Assembly (NCBI GenBank): GCA_946480605.1
Contig: CAMLKW010000188.1
Location: forward strand, 1-8,972
Length of the DNA: 8,972 nucleotides
Direction: 5' to 3'
Origin: an uncultured Roseateles sp.
Lineage (GTDB): Bacteria > Pseudomonadota > Gammaproteobacteria > Burkholderiales > Burkholderiaceae
Below are positions 4,853 to 8,972 of the stretch, piece by piece (position 1 is the stretch's first letter; each line of letters starts with the position of its first letter). The notes beneath the pieces were generated by a model. It had not been told where the DNA came from and searched no databases. It saw only the letters and a list, made by a program, of their open reading frames with translations. A program made the translations under genes and the position numbers.

Positions 4853-7800
4853 ATGCCTGCTGCCCTGCCTACCGCCCTGACCCGCCGCACCGCCGTCTGG
4901 TTTGCCGCGTTGTTGATGTGTGCCACCGCCGGCGCCCAGGATCTGCCGGGCCAGCAGCCGCCCACCGCCGTCAGCACGCCGTCGCTGCCGGTCAAGCCGG
5001 TGGTCAAGGGCGAGAAGACCTTCCTGATGTCGGCCTTCATGGCCACGTCGCAGAACAAGCTGAGCCTGTTCTCGTCCACCGACGGCGTGACCTTCACGAC
5101 GCTGGGCTCCGAGGTCTACCAGCCGCCCAAGGACTTGCTGCGCGACCCGTCCATCATCCGCGCGGCCGACGGTCTCTACTACATCGCCTACACGACCAAC
5201 TGGGACGGCTCGACCTTCGGCATCGCCAAGTCGGCCGACCTGAAGACGTGGTCGCATGTGGGCGACGTGAGCGTCAAGCTGCCCGGCGTGACGAACGTCT
5301 GGGCGCCTGAATGGTTCCGCGACGCCGACGGCAGCCTGTACCTGGTGATGAGCCTGTCCAAGGGCGGCACGAAGGGCCCGTTCGCGGCCTACACCGTGAA
5401 GGCACTGGACGCCAGCCTCACGAAATTCTCCGACCCCGTGCCCATGGCCGGCCTGGAAAACAACTACATCGACACCTTCGTCGTGCTGGACGGCGGCCGC
5501 TACACCGCGTTCACGAAGAACGAGACCACCAAGCACATCGAGCTGGCCACCGCGCCGTCGCTGAACGGCCCCTGGACGCTGCAGAAGACCGGCGACTGGG
5601 CCGGCTGGGGCAACTGGACGGAAGGCCAGGCGCTGGTGCCCATCAAGGGCGCGGACGGCAAGCCGGGCTGGCGCATCTATTTCGATGAATACACGACCAA
5701 GCGCTACTGGTACTCCGACAGCTTCGACGGCTTCCAGACCTGGACGCCCAAGAAGGAGCTGGGCGGCGTGTCGGGCACGGTGCGTCACTTCACCGTCATC
5801 TCGGAAGACACCGCGCAGCTGGAGCGCGCGACCGCCCCCAAGGCCAAGCCCAAGACCATCGCCTGGGACCGCCACTCGCTGATCATCGACGGCAAGCGCG
5901 AGATGATCTTCGGCGGCGAGTTCCATCCGTTCCGCCTGCCCTCGCCCAGCCTGTGGCGCGACGTGCTGCAGAAGATGAAGGCCTCCGGCCTGAACACGGT
6001 GGCCTTCTACTTCGCCTGGGGCTACCACTCCGCCAAGCCGGGGCATTACGACTTCACCGGCATCCGCAACGTCGAGCGGGCGCTGGAGATGGCCAAGGAG
6101 GAAGGCCTGTACGTCATCGCGCGCATGGGGCCCTACGTCAACGCCGAGCTGAGCGCGGGCGGCTTCCCCGGCTGGCTGCTGCGCCAGCGCGCCGAGGCAC
6201 GCACCGACGCGGCTGAATATCAAGCCGCCACCGACGAGTGGATGACGCAGATCAACGCCATCCTGGCCCGCCACCAGCTCACCAACGGCGGCGGCAATGT
6301 CATCGCCTACCAGCTGGAGAACGAGCTGTTCGCTGTGAACCCCAAGAACATCCGCCACATGCAGCACCTGGCGGACAAGGCGCGCGCCGACGGCATCACC
6401 GTGCCGCTGTTCCACAACGCCGCGTCGCGCCTGCCGGACTGGACGCCCAAGAACTCCACCGCGCCCTTCGCCAACCCCGGCCCGACGGACATCTACGCCT
6501 TCGACGGCTATCCCGGCGGCGTCTGCGACGTGTTCGGCAACCCCGGCACGCCGGCACCCGCGCCGGACTGGGGCATCTACGGCAAGAACTTCCCCAAGGT
6601 CGGCTCGCTGGCCTCGCCCAACACGCCGGGCTTCGTCGCCGAGATCGGCGCGGGCTGGTTCGACTACTGGGGCAGCAACGGCACCTACGAATGCACCGCC
6701 AAGCGCCAGGGCCCCGGCTACCAGCGCGTGTTCTACGGCAGCAGCCTGATCAACTCGCTGACCATCCACTCCATCTACATGGCCTTCGGCGGCACCAGCT
6801 GGGGCTGGCTGGGCGGTCCGGTCATCTACACCAGCTACGACTACGGCTCGCCCATCAACGAATCGCGCGTCATGCGCGACAAGGCCTATGTGCTCAAGCA
6901 GATGGGCGGCATGGTGCAGGCCGCCGCGCCGGTGCTGGCCGCGCAGGACAAGGCCGAGCCGCTGGACCCTGGCAACGCCAAGATCCGGCTGTATCACAAC
7001 ATCAACAAGACGCTGGGCACCCATGTGCTGCTGGCCCAGCACAACCATCTCGCCGGCACCGAGGCCTTCGGCTTCAAGCTGACGACGCGTGACGGCAGCT
7101 ACGCCATCCCGCAGGCGGGCAAGCTCACGCTGAGCGGGCAGGACGCCAAGATGCTGTTCGCGTCCTACGCGATGGAGCGCCAGCACCTGGTCTATTCCAC
7201 GTCCGAGATCCAGACCCACCTGCAGCAAGGCGGACGCGACATCGCGCTGCTGTACGGCCGCGACGGCGACGACGGCGAGACCGTGCTGCGTTTCAAGTCC
7301 CGCCCCACCGTCAAGTTCCTGCGCGGCAAGGCCCAGGTGGCCTGGGACGCCAAGACCGGCGACCTGCGCCTGAACTATGCCCACAAGGGCCTGATCGAAG
7401 TGCAGATCAGCGGCGGCGGCCGCGCCCCGCTGCTGCTGCTGCTGGCCGACGAGAAGACCGGCTGGGAGTTCTGGCATGTGAAGGCAGGCGATCGCTCGGT
7501 GCTGGTGCGCAGCACCGCGCTGGTCCGCAACGCCACGATGAATGCCGGCACGCTGCAGCTGACCGGCGACACCACCGCCCCCGCCACGCTGCGCGCCTGG
7601 GTGCCCGACGGCGTCACGGCCTTGAGCTTCAACGGCCAGGCGCTGGCCGCCAGGGCGCAGGACGACAGCCTCGTCGCCGGCACCACGCTGGCCGGGCCGG
7701 AAGCCCCCCAGTTGCCCGACCTGATGCAGCAGGCCTGGACCCGCCGCTTCGACTCGCTGGAAGCCGACCCGAAGTTCGACGACAGCGGCTGGCGCAAGGC

Positions 7801-8761
7801 CGACGCGCCGGTGTCGGCGGCCAACGTCTACACCGCCACCGACAAGGGCCAGCCGGTGCTGGCCATGAGCGACTACGGCTTCCACCCCGGCGACGTCTGG
7901 TACCGCGGCCGCTTCACGACCACGGCCAGCCAGCCGCTGCAGCTGGAGCTGTTCTTCGGCGGCGGCGGCGCCGGCATGATCCAGGTCTGGGTGGATGGCA
8001 AGTTCATCGGCCAGCAGGACCTGGACACCGGCCGCCCCTTCCCCGAGACCACCGACACCTTCCGCCACACGCTGCGCGACCTGCCGCCGGGCGATCACGT
8101 CATCGCGGTCGTCGTGCGCAACAACTCCCACAACTGGGACCTGTTCGCCGACGACGTGCACAAGGAGGCCCGCGGCCTGATCTCCGCATCGCTGACGACA
8201 CGCAGCGGCACACGCTTCGGCACCCCCATCGCCTGGAAGATCCAGGGCAACAAGGGCGGCGAGGACGTCGCCGACCTGGTGCGCGGCCCGAAGAACAACG
8301 GCGGCCTGTACGGCGAGCGCATGGGCTGGCACCTGCCGGTGGACCCCACCAAGCCACAGAAGGACTGGGCGGCCACCACCGTCGGCGCCGCACCGCCGGC
8401 CCCGGGCACCTACTGGCTGCGCACCCAGTTCAAGCTGGACATGCCGCAAGGCCATGACGTGCAGCTGGGCCTGGCCTTCGGCGACACCACCAAGCCGCGC
8501 TCCGACCGCGAGAACCGCGCGCTGCTCTTCGTCAACGGCTGGCAGCTGGGCCAGTTCATCGCCCACATCGGCCCGCAGCGCGTGTTCGTGCTGCCGCCGG
8601 GCATCCTGAACCCGAACGGCGACAACACGCTGACGCTGGCCGTCACCACCGACGGCAACGCCGCCAACGCGCTGGAGCCCGTCAAGCTGGTGCCGCTGGC
8701 CGTGGCGCGCGGCGGCGTGCCGCTCGAACCCGTGCCCCAGCCGCGCAACCTGACGCGCTGA
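4853..8761 (+). CDS. Exported two-module glycoside hydrolase: GH43-like propeller fused to GH35 beta-galactosidase
   Basis: This 1302-aa enzyme has an N-terminal signal peptide (TRRTAVWFAALLMC..., likely cut after AGA, residue 28; the Arg pair leaves Tat export possible). Residues about 48-322 look like a GH43-type propeller, with LLRDPS (Asp98), WAPE (150-153), YIDTF (Asp207) and TEGQ (Glu257) matching the expected base, pKa-modulating and acid residues. Residues about 337-690 are GH35: QLENE with acid/base Glu491, and VAEIGAGWFDYWG with nucleophile Glu597. About 700-950 is a beta-rich region. Two jelly rolls follow (about 962-1125 and 1130-1275), the second with FVNGWQLG and IGPQRVFVLPPGIL. 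Predicted action is exo-release of beta-galactose plus an arabinosidase- or xylosidase-like activity; the GH43 substrate is not readable. The ATG at 4853 is chosen by the signal peptide; no good Shine-Dalgarno precedes it, and in-frame TTG 4796 and CTG 4820 are alternatives. A probable GH105 gene follows after 38 bp. Confidence 0.93.
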   Translation: MPAALPTALTRRTAVWFAALLMCATAGAQDLPGQQPPTAVSTPSLPVKPVVKGEKTFLMSAFMATSQNKLSLFSSTDGVTFTTLGSEVYQPPKDLLRDPSIIRAADGLYYIAYTTNWDGSTFGIAKSADLKTWSHVGDVSVKLPGVTNVWAPEWFRDADGSLYLVMSLSKGGTKGPFAAYTVKALDASLTKFSDPVPMAGLENNYIDTFVVLDGGRYTAFTKNETTKHIELATAPSLNGPWTLQKTGDWAGWGNWTEGQALVPIKGADGKPGWRIYFDEYTTKRYWYSDSFDGFQTWTPKKELGGVSGTVRHFTVISEDTAQLERATAPKAKPKTIAWDRHSLIIDGKREMIFGGEFHPFRLPSPSLWRDVLQKMKASGLNTVAFYFAWGYHSAKPGHYDFTGIRNVERALEMAKEEGLYVIARMGPYVNAELSAGGFPGWLLRQRAEARTDAAEYQAATDEWMTQINAILARHQLTNGGGNVIAYQLENELFAVNPKNIRHMQHLADKARADGITVPLFHNAASRLPDWTPKNSTAPFANPGPTDIYAFDGYPGGVCDVFGNPGTPAPAPDWGIYGKNFPKVGSLASPNTPGFVAEIGAGWFDYWGSNGTYECTAKRQGPGYQRVFYGSSLINSLTIHSIYMAFGGTSWGWLGGPVIYTSYDYGSPINESRVMRDKAYVLKQMGGMVQAAAPVLAAQDKAEPLDPGNAKIRLYHNINKTLGTHVLLAQHNHLAGTEAFGFKLTTRDGSYAIPQAGKLTLSGQDAKMLFASYAMERQHLVYSTSEIQTHLQQGGRDIALLYGRDGDDGETVLRFKSRPTVKFLRGKAQVAWDAKTGDLRLNYAHKGLIEVQISGGGRAPLLLLLADEKTGWEFWHVKAGDRSVLVRSTALVRNATMNAGTLQLTGDTTAPATLRAWVPDGVTALSFNGQALAARAQDDSLVAGTTLAGPEAPQLPDLMQQAWTRRFDSLEADPKFDDSGWRKADAPVSAANVYTATDKGQPVLAMSDYGFHPGDVWYRGRFTTTASQPLQLELFFGGGGAGMIQVWVDGKFIGQQDLDTGRPFPETTDTFRHTLRDLPPGDHVIAVVVRNNSHNWDLFADDVHKEARGLISASLTTRSGTRFGTPIAWKIQGNKGGEDVADLVRGPKNNGGLYGERMGWHLPVDPTKPQKDWAATTVGAAPPAPGTYWLRTQFKLDMPQGHDVQLGLAFGDTTKPRSDRENRALLFVNGWQLGQFIAHIGPQRVFVLPPGILNPNGDNTLTLAVTTDGNAANALEPVKLVPLAVARGGVPLEPVPQPRNLTR

Positions 8762-8799
8762 TCCTCTTTACCCAAGCAGTACCCGAGAGAGACAACACC

Positions 8800-8972
8800 A
8801 TGTCCAACCAGATCCTCAAGCCCGTCGATTCCTCCAAGATCCACCCGCTGCTGGCCCACCACACGGCCCACCTCGGCGCGGACCGGGACGACATCCGCGG
8901 CGCCATCGACCGGCTGATCCACAACCTGATCAACATCGAAGACAAGGACGGCAAGTTCCTGCTGCGCCTGGA
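8800..8972 (+). CDS. Probable GH105 unsaturated rhamnogalacturonyl hydrolase, N-terminus only (partial at right edge)
   Basis: Fifty-seven codons are visible before the window ends. The ATG at 8800 is preceded by the purine-rich GAGAGAGA (8785-8792), a good ribosome-binding site at 7 nt. The stretch IDRLIHNLINIEDKDGKFLL followed by RL closely resembles the N-terminus of GH105 enzymes of the RhiN/YteR type, where it leads into DGRVIDTKGW...GWEWTHG. These proteins hydrolyse the unsaturated uronic acid left on rhamnogalacturonan oligosaccharides by lyases. No signal peptide is visible, so it would act in the cytoplasm. It follows the GH43-like/GH35 gene by 38 bp with no terminator between them, so the two are probably one operon. 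The catalytic part lies outside the window; GH88 or another alpha/alpha-barrel hydrolase is the alternative. Confidence 0.62.
   Translation, partial: MSNQILKPVDSSKIHPLLAHHTAHLGADRDDIRGAIDRLIHNLINIEDKDGKFLLRL

Noticed and set aside
4910..4940. Possible lipoprotein signal (LLMC) in the GH43-like/GH35 enzyme
   Set aside because: The residues before Cys23 are L-L-M, which lacks the small residue required at -1 of a lipobox. A cut after AGA (residue 28) is more likely.
6238..7092. A 284-codon plus-strand frame inside the GH35 module
   Set aside because: It is an alternate frame of the same DNA, full of Arg, His, Gly and Ala. The main frame carries the conserved GH35 motifs QLENE and AEIGAGWFDYWG.
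4730..8566. A minus-strand frame open for about 3.8 kb opposite the GH43-like/GH35 gene, in frame with ftsY
   Set aside because: The translation is a low-complexity Gly/Ala/Val/Arg/His/Gln protein, as expected antisense to a GC-rich gene. The plus strand has clear enzyme domains, and FtsY begins at its family N-terminus at 4729. A gene caller could wrongly extend ftsY through it.
8762..8799. Terminator between the hydrolase gene and the GH105-like gene
   Set aside because: The 38-bp spacer has no stem-loop or T-run after a stem. It holds only a ribosome-binding site, so co-transcription is more likely.

Overview
The window is a high-GC chromosomal stretch. It looks like a betaproteobacterium of the order Burkholderiales, possibly near Roseateles, Mitsuaria or Pelomonas. 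That placement is inferred from base composition and protein flavour, not from a marker search. There are six protein genes: four are complete and one is cut at each edge. I see no rRNA, tRNA, CRISPR array, insertion sequence or phage gene, and no gap between genes exceeds about 215 bp.

Left half (1-4729) is housekeeping. The 3' end of ffh (SRP GTPase, + strand) runs into a strong intrinsic terminator. Facing it is a minus-strand gene for a secreted S9-family serine peptidase with an intact Ser506/Asp593/His625 triad. Divergent from that is a 177-aa DUF2726-like protein, possibly translated from a leaderless mRNA. It converges on ftsY, the SRP receptor (minus strand), across a 118-bp gap holding two strong hairpins without T-tracts. 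Ffh and FtsY are partners in co-translational membrane targeting, and their genes lie only about 3 kb apart.

Right half (4853-8972) is accessory polysaccharide degradation. Divergent from ftsY, across a 123-bp gap with a perfect 7-4-7 inverted repeat, is a 1302-aa exported enzyme. It combines an N-terminal GH43-like five-bladed propeller with a GH35 beta-galactosidase and C-terminal jelly rolls, and catalytic residues appear intact in both modules. It is followed after 38 bp by the start of a gene that looks like GH105, an unsaturated rhamnogalacturonyl hydrolase. Together these suggest an operon that trims arabinose- or galactose-containing side chains and then unsaturated backbone oligosaccharides of pectin (rhamnogalacturonan I) or a related plant polymer.

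The most interesting item is the GH43-like/GH35 fusion and its probable role. The rest is ordinary chromosome with some regulatory elements worth checking.
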